Of a DNA stretch of 64,000 nt, positions 32,146-40,472 are shown piece after piece. Source of the stretch: Streptomyces platensis (lineage in GTDB: Bacteria > Actinomycetota > Actinomycetes > Streptomycetales > Streptomycetaceae); contig NZ_CP023691.1 in the NCBI RefSeq assembly GCF_008704855.1, positions 6,014,001 through 6,078,000 of the forward strand, in the 5' to 3' direction. The notes below the pieces were generated by a model. It was not told the origin of the DNA and made no database searches. It saw only the letters and a list, made by a program, of their open reading frames with translations. How positions within the stretch are numbered: position 1 is the stretch's first letter; each line of letters opens with the position of its first letter. The translations under genes were made by a program, and so were the position numbers.

Positions 32146-33506
32146 GGCTTGGCGACCGTGCGGCCGCCGACCAGGGACTTCAGCGTCGTGTCATAGTCAG
32201 CGGCCGCCTTGTCCGGCGAGGCGTCATCGGCGGTGACCGCCTCCATCGCCTCGCCGATCGCCGCGGCCACCCGGGGGTACTCGGGCAGCGCGGGCCGGTA
32301 CCGGCTGACCCCGACCAGACCGGTGAAGAAGCCGATGCCGGGCACCGACGTCCGGTAGCGGGGGTCGGCCGCCACGTCCTTGCGCACCGCGATCTGGGCG
32401 CCGCGTACGCACCATTCCAGGGCGTTCGGCTTCGACTGGAAGGTCTCGATCAACTTCCAGGCCAGATCGGGCTGCTGGGCCTTCCGCGGCACCGACCACG
32501 TCCAGCCGCCGGCCAGGCTGACCTTGCCGGGCGGGGCGCCGTGCTGAGTGGGGAACGGGGCCTGCCCGAGCGTGGCCGACCACTCGGGCCAGGGGTTGCC
32601 GCCGCCCGTCTTCTGCCACTGCTGGCCCAGCCAGGAGCCGTCGAGGTCGATCGCGAGCTTCTCCTCGGGCAGCAGCTCGGCGGCCACATTGGTCTGGATG
32701 TTGGGGCTGAGCGCATCGGAGACATCGGGCCCGAGCCGCTCCTTGTAGACCGTGTCGAGGAACGTCAGGCTGTCCCGGAAGCCCCGGGTGCCGGTGACCC
32801 ATTTCTTCGCACCCGGGTCGTAGAGCTGGTGCTCGCCGGTGCCGTAGAGCAGCATCTCGAAGCCCTGCATCACGGCGGCCTCGCCGGCGCCCTTGCCGGT
32901 GAAGACGTTCAGCGGGATGACGCCGGGGACCTTGCGCTGGACCGTGCGGGCCGCGTCCAGCACCTCGTCCCAGGTCCGGGGCCGCCAGTCGGCGGGCAGT
33001 CCGGCCTTCTTGAAGATCTTCTTGTTGAACCACAGTCCGCGGGTGTCCGTACCGTCCGGGACGCCGTACGTCCGGCCGTCCTGCCCCTTGGCCGCCGCCT
33101 TCGCGGCCGGCTGGAACTGCCGCCAGTCGTCCCAGGTGCGCAGATAGAGATCCAGCGGCCGCAACAGCCCCGCGGTGATATCGGAGTTGACCAGGAAGGT
33201 GTCCTCGTAGACCACATCCGGCGCGGTCCGCGGGGAGCGCATCATCTGCTGGATCTTGGTGTAGTAGTCGTTCTCGGACGCCTGGATCGGGATGAGCCGG
33301 ACCTTCTTGCCGGGGTGTTCCTTCTCGAACTGCCGCGCCACCAGCCGGACATAGTCGTCCCGGACGGTGACCTTGCCGTTGGTGTCCTTGATGAAGGCGA
33401 CCTTGACGGTGCCGGTGTCGCTCCCGGACCCGCTGCCGCAGGCGGTGAGCGTGCCGGCGGCCACGACGGTGGCGGCGAGAAGCATCAGCGGGGCGGTGGG
33501 GCGCAC
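32142..33506 (-). CDS. Sugar-binding lipoprotein of an ABC importer
   Basis: A 454-residue extracellular solute-binding protein of family 1. The lipoprotein signal is clear: short basic start, hydrophobic core LMLLAATVVAAGTL and lipobox LTAC with Cys23, followed by a Gly/Ser spacer. The mature part has the typical two-lobed pattern (VRLVARQFEKEHPGKKVRLI; YGVPDGTDTRGLWFNKKIFKKAGL; WRPRTWDEVLDAARTVQ; AIDLDGSWLGQQWQ). The GTG at 33506 has GGAGGT seven bases upstream. It opens the three-gene importer operon. The ligand cannot be deduced; no glycosidase gene is adjacent. Confidence 0.92.
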   Translation of the reverse strand: MRPTAPLMLLAATVVAAGTLTACGSGSGSDTGTVKVAFIKDTNGKVTVRDDYVRLVARQFEKEHPGKKVRLIPIQASENDYYTKIQQMMRSPRTAPDVVYEDTFLVNSDITAGLLRPLDLYLRTWDDWRQFQPAAKAAAKGQDGRTYGVPDGTDTRGLWFNKKIFKKAGLPADWRPRTWDEVLDAARTVQRKVPGVIPLNVFTGKGAGEAAVMQGFEMLLYGTGEHQLYDPGAKKWVTGTRGFRDSLTFLDTVYKERLGPDVSDALSPNIQTNVAAELLPEEKLAIDLDGSWLGQQWQKTGGGNPWPEWSATLGQAPFPTQHGAPPGKVSLAGGWTWSVPRKAQQPDLAWKLIETFQSKPNALEWCVRGAQIAVRKDVAADPRYRTSVPGIGFFTGLVGVSRYRPALPEYPRVAAAIGEAMEAVTADDASPDKAAADYDTTLKSLVGGRTVAKP

Positions 33507-33569
33507 GGCACGACCTCCAACTAACCACGGTGTCCTGCCCGCTGAAAGTAAGTCACCGGTCACAGTGGG

Positions 33570-34259
33570 TCAATGGCCCGACCAGCGATAGCGCAATTCC
33601 GGACGGCCCACCTGGCCGTACTGCGGGGCGCGGGCGGCCCGGCCGCTCTCCACGAGATATTCGAGATAACGGCGGGCGGTGATCCGGGAGATGCCCACGT
33701 CGGCGGCGGCCTCGGTCGCCGTCAGCCCGCTTCCGGCGGCCCGCAGCACCGTGGTCACCGCCTGGAGGGTGGCGGCGGTCAGCCCCTTGGGCAGCGCGGC
33801 CGGACGCGGTGCCCGCAGCGCGGCGATCGCCCGGTCCACCTCGTCCTGCCCGCTGGCCTCGCCGGTGGCGGCCCGGAACTCCGCATAGCGGGTGAGCCGG
33901 TCGCGCAGGGTGGCGAAGGTGAACGGCTTGAGGACGTACTGCACCACGCCCAGCGAGACGCCCTCGCGCACCATCGTCAGATCCCGGGCGGAGGTGACCG
34001 CGATGATGTCGGCGGTGTGCCCGGCCGCGCGCAGCGTACGCACCAGCTGGAGCCCGTGGCCGTCGGGCAGGTAGAGGTCGAGCAGCAGCAGATCGACGGT
34101 GTGCTGATCGAGGTGGCGGCGGGCGTCGGCGCCGGAGTGCACGGTGCCGGAGACGGTGAAGCCGGGCACCCGCGCCACGTACAGGGCGTGGGCATCGGCC
34201 GCGACCGGATCGTCCTCGACGACGAGGACCCGGATGTCGGAGGGGGTCACCGCAGCCAT
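33570..34259 (-). CDS. Response regulator, DpiA/CitB/DcuR type
   Basis: A 229-residue response regulator of the CitB class. The receiver domain covers residues about 9-125 (VLVVEDDP, phosphoacceptor Asp61 in LLLDLYLPDG, Lys in VLKPF). The C-terminal DNA-binding domain (about 160-225) has the helix-turn-helix SGLTATEAAADVGISRITARRYLEYLVESG. This class controls uptake and use of citrate, fumarate or other C4-dicarboxylates, which fits the divergent DctA-type gene. It lies 40 bases downstream of its kinase on the same strand. Direct repeats at 35970-36006 are candidate binding sites. Confidence 0.93.
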   Translation of the reverse strand: MAAVTPSDIRVLVVEDDPVAADAHALYVARVPGFTVSGTVHSGADARRHLDQHTVDLLLLDLYLPDGHGLQLVRTLRAAGHTADIIAVTSARDLTMVREGVSLGVVQYVLKPFTFATLRDRLTRYAEFRAATGEASGQDEVDRAIAALRAPRPAALPKGLTAATLQAVTTVLRAAGSGLTATEAAADVGISRITARRYLEYLVESGRAARAPQYGQVGRPELRYRWSGH

Positions 34260-34299
34260 CCTCTCGCCGCCGGGCGGTCCGCGCAGGGCGGCCGGCAGC

Positions 34300-35961
34300 T
34301 CATCTCGCGGCCCCCGCCCGCAGCGGCAGCCGTACGGTGAACCGCGCGCCGCCCCCCGCCGCCCGGTCCAGCGCGACGGTGCCGCCGTTGCGGCGGACCG
34401 CCTGCTGGACCAGGGCCAGGCCCAGCCCGCGGCCCCGGGCGGGCGTCGCCGTGCCCGGCTTGGTGCTCCAGCCCCGGCGGAAGATCTCCTCGGCGGCCTC
34501 CGCGGCCACCCCCGGCCCGGTGTCCGCCACCCGCAGCAGCAGCTCGCCCCCGGCCGCCCGTGCGGTGACCCGCACCCGGGGCGGTTCGGTGGCGCCGTGC
34601 TCCTGGGTGGGCGCGGCGGCGTCGATGGCGTTGTCCAGCAGATTGCCCAGCACGGTGACCAGATCGCGGGCCGGCAGACCGGGCGGCAGCAGCCCGTCGT
34701 CGATCCGGCTGTCGGGCGTCAGCGTCAGTTCCACACCGCGCTCGTTGGCCTGCGCCGCCTTGCCGAGCAGCAGCGCCGCCAGCACCGGCTCGGCGACCGC
34801 GCCGACCACCTGGTCGGTCAGCGCCTGTGCCAGTTCCAGTTCCGCGGTGGCGAACTCCACGGCCTCCTCGGCCCGCCCCAGTTCGATCAGCGAGACCACG
34901 GTGTGCAGCCGGTTGGCGGCCTCGTGGGCCTGCGAACGCAGCGCCTCGGTGAAGCCGCGCACCGAGTCCAACTCCCCGGAGAGTGCCTGGAGTTCGGTGT
35001 GATCACGCAGGGTCACGACACTGCCCCGCCGCTCACCGCCGGAGACCGGCGAGGAGTTGACGACCAGGACCCGCTCACCGGTCAGCTGAAGCTCGTCGAC
35101 CCGCGGGCCGGGCTCCAGCAGCGCCTCGGTCAGCGGCTCCGGCAGTCCCAGCTCGGTGACGCGGCGGCCCACCGCGTCGTCGGACAGCCCCAGCAGCTCC
35201 CGCCCGCCGTCGTTGATCAGGGCGACCCTGCGCTGCCCGTCGATCATCAGCAGCCCCTCGCGTACGGCGTGCAGCGCGGCCTGGTGGTAGTCGTGCATCC
35301 GGCTGAGTTCCCCGGCGTTCATCCCGTGGGTGTGCCGCCGCAGCCGGGCGTTGATCACATACGTCCCCAGGCCGCCGAGCGCCAGCGCCGCGGCGGCCAC
35401 GCCCACCAGCGCCAGCACCTGGTCACGCAGCTGCTCACTGATCGTCTCGATGGTGATCCCGGAGCTGACCAGCGCCGTGATCCGGCCGCCGCGCCCGGGG
35501 TCGTGCACCGGCGCGACGACCCGTACGGACGGCCCGAGCACCCCCAGATGCGTCTCCGGGAAGATCTCGCCGCGCAGCGCCGGGCCGATGTGCCCGAAGT
35601 ACTTCTTGCCGATCGCGGACGGCTCGGGGTGCGTCCAGCGGATGCCCTTCGGCGACATGATCACCACGAAGTCGACCCCGGCGTCGTGCCGCAGCCGTTC
35701 GCTGTACGGCTGGAGCGCGGCCGTCGGGTCCTTGGTGCGGGCCGCCGCCACCACCGCCGGGGAGTCGGCCACGGCGGTGGCCGCCGCGGTCGCCTGCCGC
35801 CGCGCGGTCTCCTCCGCCTGCCGGCCGGCGCTGACGTACGCGAAGAGCGCGCAGCCCATGACGACCACCGCCACCAGCACCACCTGCATGGCGAACAGCT
35901 GCCCGGCCAGGCTGCGGGGGCCGCGCAGCCGGCGGGACGGGCGGGGTCGGGGGAGTCGCAT
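34300..35961 (-). CDS. Sensor histidine kinase, DpiB/CitA/DcuS type
   Basis: A 553-residue kinase. Two membrane helices (about 20-44 and 183-203) frame a periplasmic-side Cache/PAS-like sensor (about 45-180), where CitA/DcuS proteins bind carboxylates. A cytoplasmic PAS domain (about 220-320) follows, then the phosphoacceptor His346 in RSQAHEAANRLHTVVSL, N box NLLDNAIDAA, DTGPGV and GRGLGLALVQQ. The start is the ATG at 35961; the frame continues far upstream, but that part mirrors the symporter gene. It pairs with the regulator at 33570-34259, is divergent from the DctA-type gene, and probably senses its substrate. Confidence 0.93.
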   Translation of the reverse strand: MRLPRPRPSRRLRGPRSLAGQLFAMQVVLVAVVVMGCALFAYVSAGRQAEETARRQATAAATAVADSPAVVAAARTKDPTAALQPYSERLRHDAGVDFVVIMSPKGIRWTHPEPSAIGKKYFGHIGPALRGEIFPETHLGVLGPSVRVVAPVHDPGRGGRITALVSSGITIETISEQLRDQVLALVGVAAAALALGGLGTYVINARLRRHTHGMNAGELSRMHDYHQAALHAVREGLLMIDGQRRVALINDGGRELLGLSDDAVGRRVTELGLPEPLTEALLEPGPRVDELQLTGERVLVVNSSPVSGGERRGSVVTLRDHTELQALSGELDSVRGFTEALRSQAHEAANRLHTVVSLIELGRAEEAVEFATAELELAQALTDQVVGAVAEPVLAALLLGKAAQANERGVELTLTPDSRIDDGLLPPGLPARDLVTVLGNLLDNAIDAAAPTQEHGATEPPRVRVTARAAGGELLLRVADTGPGVAAEAAEEIFRRGWSTKPGTATPARGRGLGLALVQQAVRRNGGTVALDRAAGGGARFTVRLPLRAGAAR

Positions 35962-35969
35962 GCAGAACA

Positions 35970-36006
35970 GTCTGCACGGTGACCGGGAAACCGTCTGCAC
36001 GGTCAC
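35970..36006. promoter_or_regulatory. Direct repeats between the DpiB-like kinase and dctA
   Basis: GTCTGCACGGTGAC (35970-35983) and GTCTGCACGGTCAC (35993-36006) differ in one base and lie 23 bases apart, about two helical turns, inside the 165-base divergent promoter region. They are probable sites for the CitB-class regulator encoded next door. Confidence 0.55.
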
Positions 36007-36126
36007 TTTTACGTGAACGAAATGTACGCAAGGGTGACGGGCGCCACAGTGGCGTGCATAGTCACCGGAACTTGTGGTGTGACAGCGCCGCAGATCAGCG
36101 CACAGCCGTAGACCGAGGAGGCAGCC

Positions 36127-37533
36127 GTGGCTGCACAGACCCCGCCGCGTGGGGGCACCACCGAGGAGACCGCGCCCGTGAAGCGGGACCGGACCCATTT
36201 CCTCTACATCGCCGTGATCGGGGCGGTGCTGCTCGGCATCGTCGTGGGCTTCGCCGCGCCCGGTGTCGCCGTCCAGCTCAAGCCGCTCGGCACCGGGTTC
36301 GTGAACCTGATCAAGATGATGATCTCGCCGGTCATCTTCTGCACCATCGTGCTGGGGGTCGGCTCGGTGCGGAAGGCCGCCAAGGTCGGTGCGGTCGGCG
36401 GACTGGCCCTCGGCTACTTCATGGTGATGTCCACCGTCGCGCTCGCCATCGGCCTGGTCGTCGGCAACCTGCTGGACCCCGGCTCCGGCCTCCACCTGAC
36501 CGAGACCGTCAAGCACGCCGGACACGCCCAGACCGAGGGCGGCGGCGAGTCGCTGCCCGATTTCCTGCTCGGCATGATCCCCAAGACGCTGGTCTCCGCC
36601 TTCACCCAGGGCGAGGTGCTCCAGACGCTGCTGGTGGCGCTGCTCGTCGGCTTCGGTCTCCAGGCGCTGGGCTCGGCGGGCGAGCCGGTGCTGCGCGGTG
36701 TCGGGCACCTCCAGAAGCTGGTCTTCCGGGTCCTGGCCATGATCATGTGGGCGGCGCCGGTGGGTGCCTTCGGCGCCATCGCGGCGGTGGTCGGCGAGAC
36801 CGGCCTGGACGCGCTGAAGTCCCTCGCCGTCATCATGGTCGGCTTCTACGTCACCTGTCTGCTGTTCGTGATCGTGGTGCTCGGCGCGCTGCTCCGGCTG
36901 GTCGCGGGCGTCAACATCTTCCTGCTGCTGAAGTACCTCGGCCGGGAATTCCTGCTGATCCTGTCCACCTCCTCCTCGGAGTCGGCGCTGCCCCGGCTGA
37001 TCGCGAAGATGGAGCACCTGGGCGTCAGCAAGCCGGTGGTCGGCATCACCGTCCCCACCGGCTACAGCTTCAACCTCGACGGCACCGCCATCTACCTGAC
37101 GATGTCCTCGCTGTTCGTGGCCGAGGCGATGGGCAAGCCACTCCCGCTCGGGCAGCAGATCTCGCTGCTGGTGTTCATGGTCATCGCGTCGAAGGGGGCG
37201 GCCGGCGTCACCGGCGCGGGCCTGGCGACGCTGGCCGGCGGTCTCCAGTCGCACCGCCCCGAACTGGTCGACGGTGTCGGCCTGATCGTCGGTATCGACC
37301 GCTTCATGAGCGAGGCGCGCGCCCTGACCAACTTCGCCGGCAACGCGGTGGCCACCGTGCTCATCGGTACCTGGACCAAGGAGATCGACAAGAGCCGGGT
37401 GGCCGAAGTGCTCGCCGGACAGGTGCCGTTCGACGAGAAGACGCCGGCCGTCGACGCGCACCCGCAGCCGGCCGCCGCGCCGGTCGTCACGCCGCGGGAC
37501 GGCGGCGCGGAGAAGGAGTCCGCCAAGGTCTGA
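36127..37533 (+). CDS. dctA: Cation:dicarboxylate symporter, DctA type
   Basis: A 468-residue sodium/proton-coupled symporter of the DAACS/GltP family, most likely importing C4-dicarboxylates such as succinate, fumarate or malate. Family motifs are the serine-rich hairpin STSSSESALPRLIAKME (about residue 280), PTGYSFNLDGTAIYLTM (about 302) and NFAGNAVATVLIG (about 400). It has about eight membrane helices and two re-entrant loops. Residues 1-17 and the Pro/Ala-rich tail are cytoplasmic. The GTG start has GAGGAG upstream. The divergent DpiAB-like two-component system is the expected regulator. Confidence 0.92.
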   Translation: MAAQTPPRGGTTEETAPVKRDRTHFLYIAVIGAVLLGIVVGFAAPGVAVQLKPLGTGFVNLIKMMISPVIFCTIVLGVGSVRKAAKVGAVGGLALGYFMVMSTVALAIGLVVGNLLDPGSGLHLTETVKHAGHAQTEGGGESLPDFLLGMIPKTLVSAFTQGEVLQTLLVALLVGFGLQALGSAGEPVLRGVGHLQKLVFRVLAMIMWAAPVGAFGAIAAVVGETGLDALKSLAVIMVGFYVTCLLFVIVVLGALLRLVAGVNIFLLLKYLGREFLLILSTSSSESALPRLIAKMEHLGVSKPVVGITVPTGYSFNLDGTAIYLTMSSLFVAEAMGKPLPLGQQISLLVFMVIASKGAAGVTGAGLATLAGGLQSHRPELVDGVGLIVGIDRFMSEARALTNFAGNAVATVLIGTWTKEIDKSRVAEVLAGQVPFDEKTPAVDAHPQPAAAPVVTPRDGGAEKESAKV

Positions 37534-37554
37534 CCCCGGGCCTCAGGAGGGGAG

Positions 37555-37588
37555 AAGGGGCGGGTGCCGGACACGGCACCCGCCCCTT
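37555..37588 (+). terminator. Terminator after dctA
   Basis: A perfect 14-base stem, aaggggcgggtgcc (37555-37568) and ggcacccgcccctt (37575-37588), lies around a six-base loop, 21 bases after the dctA stop. Confidence 0.85.
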
Positions 37589-37829
37589 CGGCGCACCCCG
37601 CCGCCATCGCCCTCAACTACCGCTCCGACCTGCGCGTTTCCTGGCCGCGGAGGGATTGTCAGTGCCCCCTGGCACCATGCAGATGACAGGGAGAACGCGG
37701 TCGGCCGGCGCCGGCCGCGCGGGGGTACGAACAAGGAGGAACGGGCCATAGCGACGTGGGGGACGGATCTGTACGGCGGGGGAGTCGCAGCAGTGGCAGC
37801 AGGGTCCGACAACCATCAGCCGTGAGGGA
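37589..37829. other. Gap between dctA and glgB without a supported gene
   Basis: About 240 bases between converging genes. A good ribosome-like AAGGAGG at about 37734 is not followed at usable distance by a start codon with a family-like frame. No second hairpin for glgB was recognised here. Confidence 0.4.
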
Positions 37830-40391
37830 TCAGGACGGTCGTAGCCAGAGGGTGGCCAAGGGGGGAAGCACCAGGGCGAGGGAGGCGGAGCGGCCGTTCC
37901 AGGGAGTGGGTTCGGCCTTCAGGATGCCGGGGTTGCCGACGCCGCTGCCGCCGTAGCGCGGGTCATCGGTGTTGAGAACCTCGCGCCAGGCGGGGAGACG
38001 GTCGGGGACACCGAGCCGGTAGGCCCGGCGGACGACGGGGGAGAAGTTGGTGACCGAGATCAGCGGGGAATCGTCGGCGGCGAAGCGCAGGAAGGGGAAG
38101 ACATTGTCCTCGCTCGCCTCGCCGTCGATCCAGGAGAAACCGGCCGGGTCGGTGTCGCGCTCCCACAGCGCGGGCGTGGCGGCGTAATGACGGTTCAGCT
38201 CGCGCACGAGATCGCGTACGCCCCGGTGGTCCGGCTCCGCCTCGTACGAGGAGTCGAGCAGCCACCAGTCCGGTCCATGACTCTCCGCCCACTCCGCGCC
38301 CTGGGCGAACTCCTGCCCCATGAAGAGGAGTTGCTTACCGGGGTGGGCCCACATGAAGCCGAGGTAGGCCCGGTGGCCGGCGCGCTGCTGCCACCAGTCA
38401 CCGGGCATCTTCGACACCAGGGCGCGCTTGCCGTGCACCACCTCGTCATGGGAGATCGGCAGCACATAGTTCTCGGAGTAGGCGTAGATCATGGAGAAGG
38501 TCATCTCGCCGTGGTGGTACTTCCGGTGCACCGGATCCTTGGAGACATAGCCGAGGGAGTCGTGCATCCAGCCCATGTTCCACTTCAGGCCGAAGCCCAG
38601 ACCGCCGAAGCCGCCGGGCCCGGCATGGTGCGTGGCGCGGGTGACGCCGTCCCAGGCCGTGGACTCCTCGGCGATGGTGACGACGCCGGGGCAGCGGCGG
38701 TAGACCGTCGCGTTCATCTCCTGGAGGAAGGCGACCGCATCGAGGTTCTCCCGGCCACCGTGCTCATTCGGTGTCCAGCCGCCGTCCTCGCGGGAGTAGT
38801 CGAGATAGAGCATCGAGGCGACGGCGTCCACCCGGAGACCGTCGATATGGAACTCCTCGCACCAGTAGACGGCGTTGGCGACCAGGAAGTTACGGACCTC
38901 GGTACGGCCGTAGTCGAACTCCAGGGTCCCCCAGTCCGGGTGCGCGGCCCGTGCCGGATCCTGCGGCTCGTAGAGCGGGCGCCCGTCGAACTCCGCCAGC
39001 GCCCAGTCATCGCGCGGGAAGTGCGCCGGCACCCAGTCCATCAGCACCCCGATGCCGGCCCGGTGCAGCGCGTCGATCAGGAACCGGAAGTCGTCCGGGG
39101 TGCCCATCCGCGCGGTGGGCGCGTAGAACCCGGTCACCTGATAGCCCCAGGAGCCACCGAAGGGATGCTCGGAGACCGGCATGAACTCGACGTGGGTGAA
39201 GCCCAGGTCCTTGACGTAACCGGGGAGCTGCGCGGCCAGCCGGCGGTAGGTCAGGCCGGGGCGCCAGGAGGGGAGATGCACCTCGTAGACGGAGAACGGG
39301 GCCTCGTGCACGGGCCGCGCGCCGCGCCGGGCCATCCAGTCGGCGTCGTTCCAGTGGTAGTGCGACGCCTCCACGATCGAGGCGGTGGCCGGCGGACACT
39401 CGGTCCGCCGGGCCATCGGGTCGGCACGCACCGTCCGGGAGCCGTCCGGCCGGGTGATCTCGAACTTGTACAGCTCGCCCTCGCCGAGGCCCGGGAGGAA
39501 GAGCTCCCAGACCCCGGACGAGCCGAGCGAGCGCATCGGGAAGCCGGTGCCGTCCCAGTAGTTGAAGTCGCCGACGACCCGGACGCCCTGGGCGTTCGGG
39601 GCCCAGACCGTGAATCGGGTGCCGGTCACGCCCTGGTGCTCCATGATCCGCGCGCCGAGCGCCTGCCACAGCTGCTCGTGCCGGCCCTCACCGAACAGAT
39701 GCAGATCCAGCTCGCCGAGGGCGGGCAGAAAGCGATACGGGTCCTGCACGGTCACGGTGTGGTCGCCGTAGTCGACCAGCAGCTCGTAGTCCGGGACGGT
39801 GCGCAGCGGCAGTACCCCGGCGAACAGCCCGTCCCCCTCGGCCGGCAGATCGGCCCGCAGCCCCTTCGCCAGGACGGTGACGCCCTTCGCATACGGCCGC
39901 AGGACCCGCAGGAGCAGCCCGCCGCGTACGGGATGGGCGCCGAGCAGCCCGTGCGGATCGTGATGGGCACCGCCCAGCAGCCGGCCGCGGTCCTCGTCGG
40001 ACAGCGGTGCGGCGGCCCGCACCCCGTGGCTGCCCTTCGGCTGCTCCGTCCTGGGCGGGCCCGCGGGCCCGCCGGTCCGGCCGGGCGCCGCGGCCGGGTC
40101 CCGGAGGCCGGCCGGCCGGGCGGCGAAGGTGGGACCGGCGGTGTTCCCACCGCTCGTCGCGGCGCCGCCGGCCGCCGTCCGGGGCGCGGCCGTGTGGCCG
40201 GGCCGTCCCGCCGCGCTGCCGTAGGCCGTACCCGGGGCGGGCGCGGTGCCGGGAGGAGTGCCGGGAGGGGTGGGGCGGGACGCCGGAGATCCCGAGGTGG
40301 GTGAGGCAGCCATTCCGGCCGCATCGGTGGCGGGTGACGGAGGGCCGGCGGGGGGTCCGGCGGAATGGGCGGGCGTGGGGCGGGCGGTCAC
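37830..40391 (-). CDS. glgB: 1,4-alpha-glucan branching enzyme
   Basis: An 853-residue GH13 branching enzyme that cuts an alpha-1,4-glucan and re-attaches the piece as an alpha-1,6 branch. Residues 1-125 are a Pro/Gly/Ala/Thr-rich, probably disordered extension longer than in most homologues. Two CBM48-like beta domains follow (about 135-245 and 255-345), and then the catalytic barrel: PVSEHPFGGSWGYQVTGFYAP, nucleophile Asp522 in DGLRVDAVASMLYLDY, acid Glu575/576 in IAEEST, and Asp649 in ISHDEVVHGK. The GTG at 40391 has GAGGAGG upstream. It follows mak by 81 bases and finishes the GlgE pathway. Confidence 0.96.
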   Translation of the reverse strand: MTARPTPAHSAGPPAGPPSPATDAAGMAASPTSGSPASRPTPPGTPPGTAPAPGTAYGSAAGRPGHTAAPRTAAGGAATSGGNTAGPTFAARPAGLRDPAAAPGRTGGPAGPPRTEQPKGSHGVRAAAPLSDEDRGRLLGGAHHDPHGLLGAHPVRGGLLLRVLRPYAKGVTVLAKGLRADLPAEGDGLFAGVLPLRTVPDYELLVDYGDHTVTVQDPYRFLPALGELDLHLFGEGRHEQLWQALGARIMEHQGVTGTRFTVWAPNAQGVRVVGDFNYWDGTGFPMRSLGSSGVWELFLPGLGEGELYKFEITRPDGSRTVRADPMARRTECPPATASIVEASHYHWNDADWMARRGARPVHEAPFSVYEVHLPSWRPGLTYRRLAAQLPGYVKDLGFTHVEFMPVSEHPFGGSWGYQVTGFYAPTARMGTPDDFRFLIDALHRAGIGVLMDWVPAHFPRDDWALAEFDGRPLYEPQDPARAAHPDWGTLEFDYGRTEVRNFLVANAVYWCEEFHIDGLRVDAVASMLYLDYSREDGGWTPNEHGGRENLDAVAFLQEMNATVYRRCPGVVTIAEESTAWDGVTRATHHAGPGGFGGLGFGLKWNMGWMHDSLGYVSKDPVHRKYHHGEMTFSMIYAYSENYVLPISHDEVVHGKRALVSKMPGDWWQQRAGHRAYLGFMWAHPGKQLLFMGQEFAQGAEWAESHGPDWWLLDSSYEAEPDHRGVRDLVRELNRHYAATPALWERDTDPAGFSWIDGEASEDNVFPFLRFAADDSPLISVTNFSPVVRRAYRLGVPDRLPAWREVLNTDDPRYGGSGVGNPGILKAEPTPWNGRSASLALVLPPLATLWLRPS

Positions 40392-40472
40392 GAGAGGGCC
40401 TCCTCGGGGCGGGGCAGCGGTCGGGTCTCGGGGGCGGACGGGCGGCGGTGCGGCGGTTCGGCTGCGGCCCCC

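Noticed and set aside
34144..35982. Long plus-strand frame opposite the DpiB-like kinase
   Set aside because: Shadow of a well supported kinase gene.
35962..37461. Upstream continuation of the DpiB-like kinase frame
   Set aside because: The extra 500 codons run antisense through the DctA-type gene; the kinase family starts at the ATG at 35961.
37735..37956. Small plus-strand gene after the AAGGAGG near 37734
   Set aside because: The nearest start codon is about 16 bases away and the frame runs into antisense of glgB; no family likeness.
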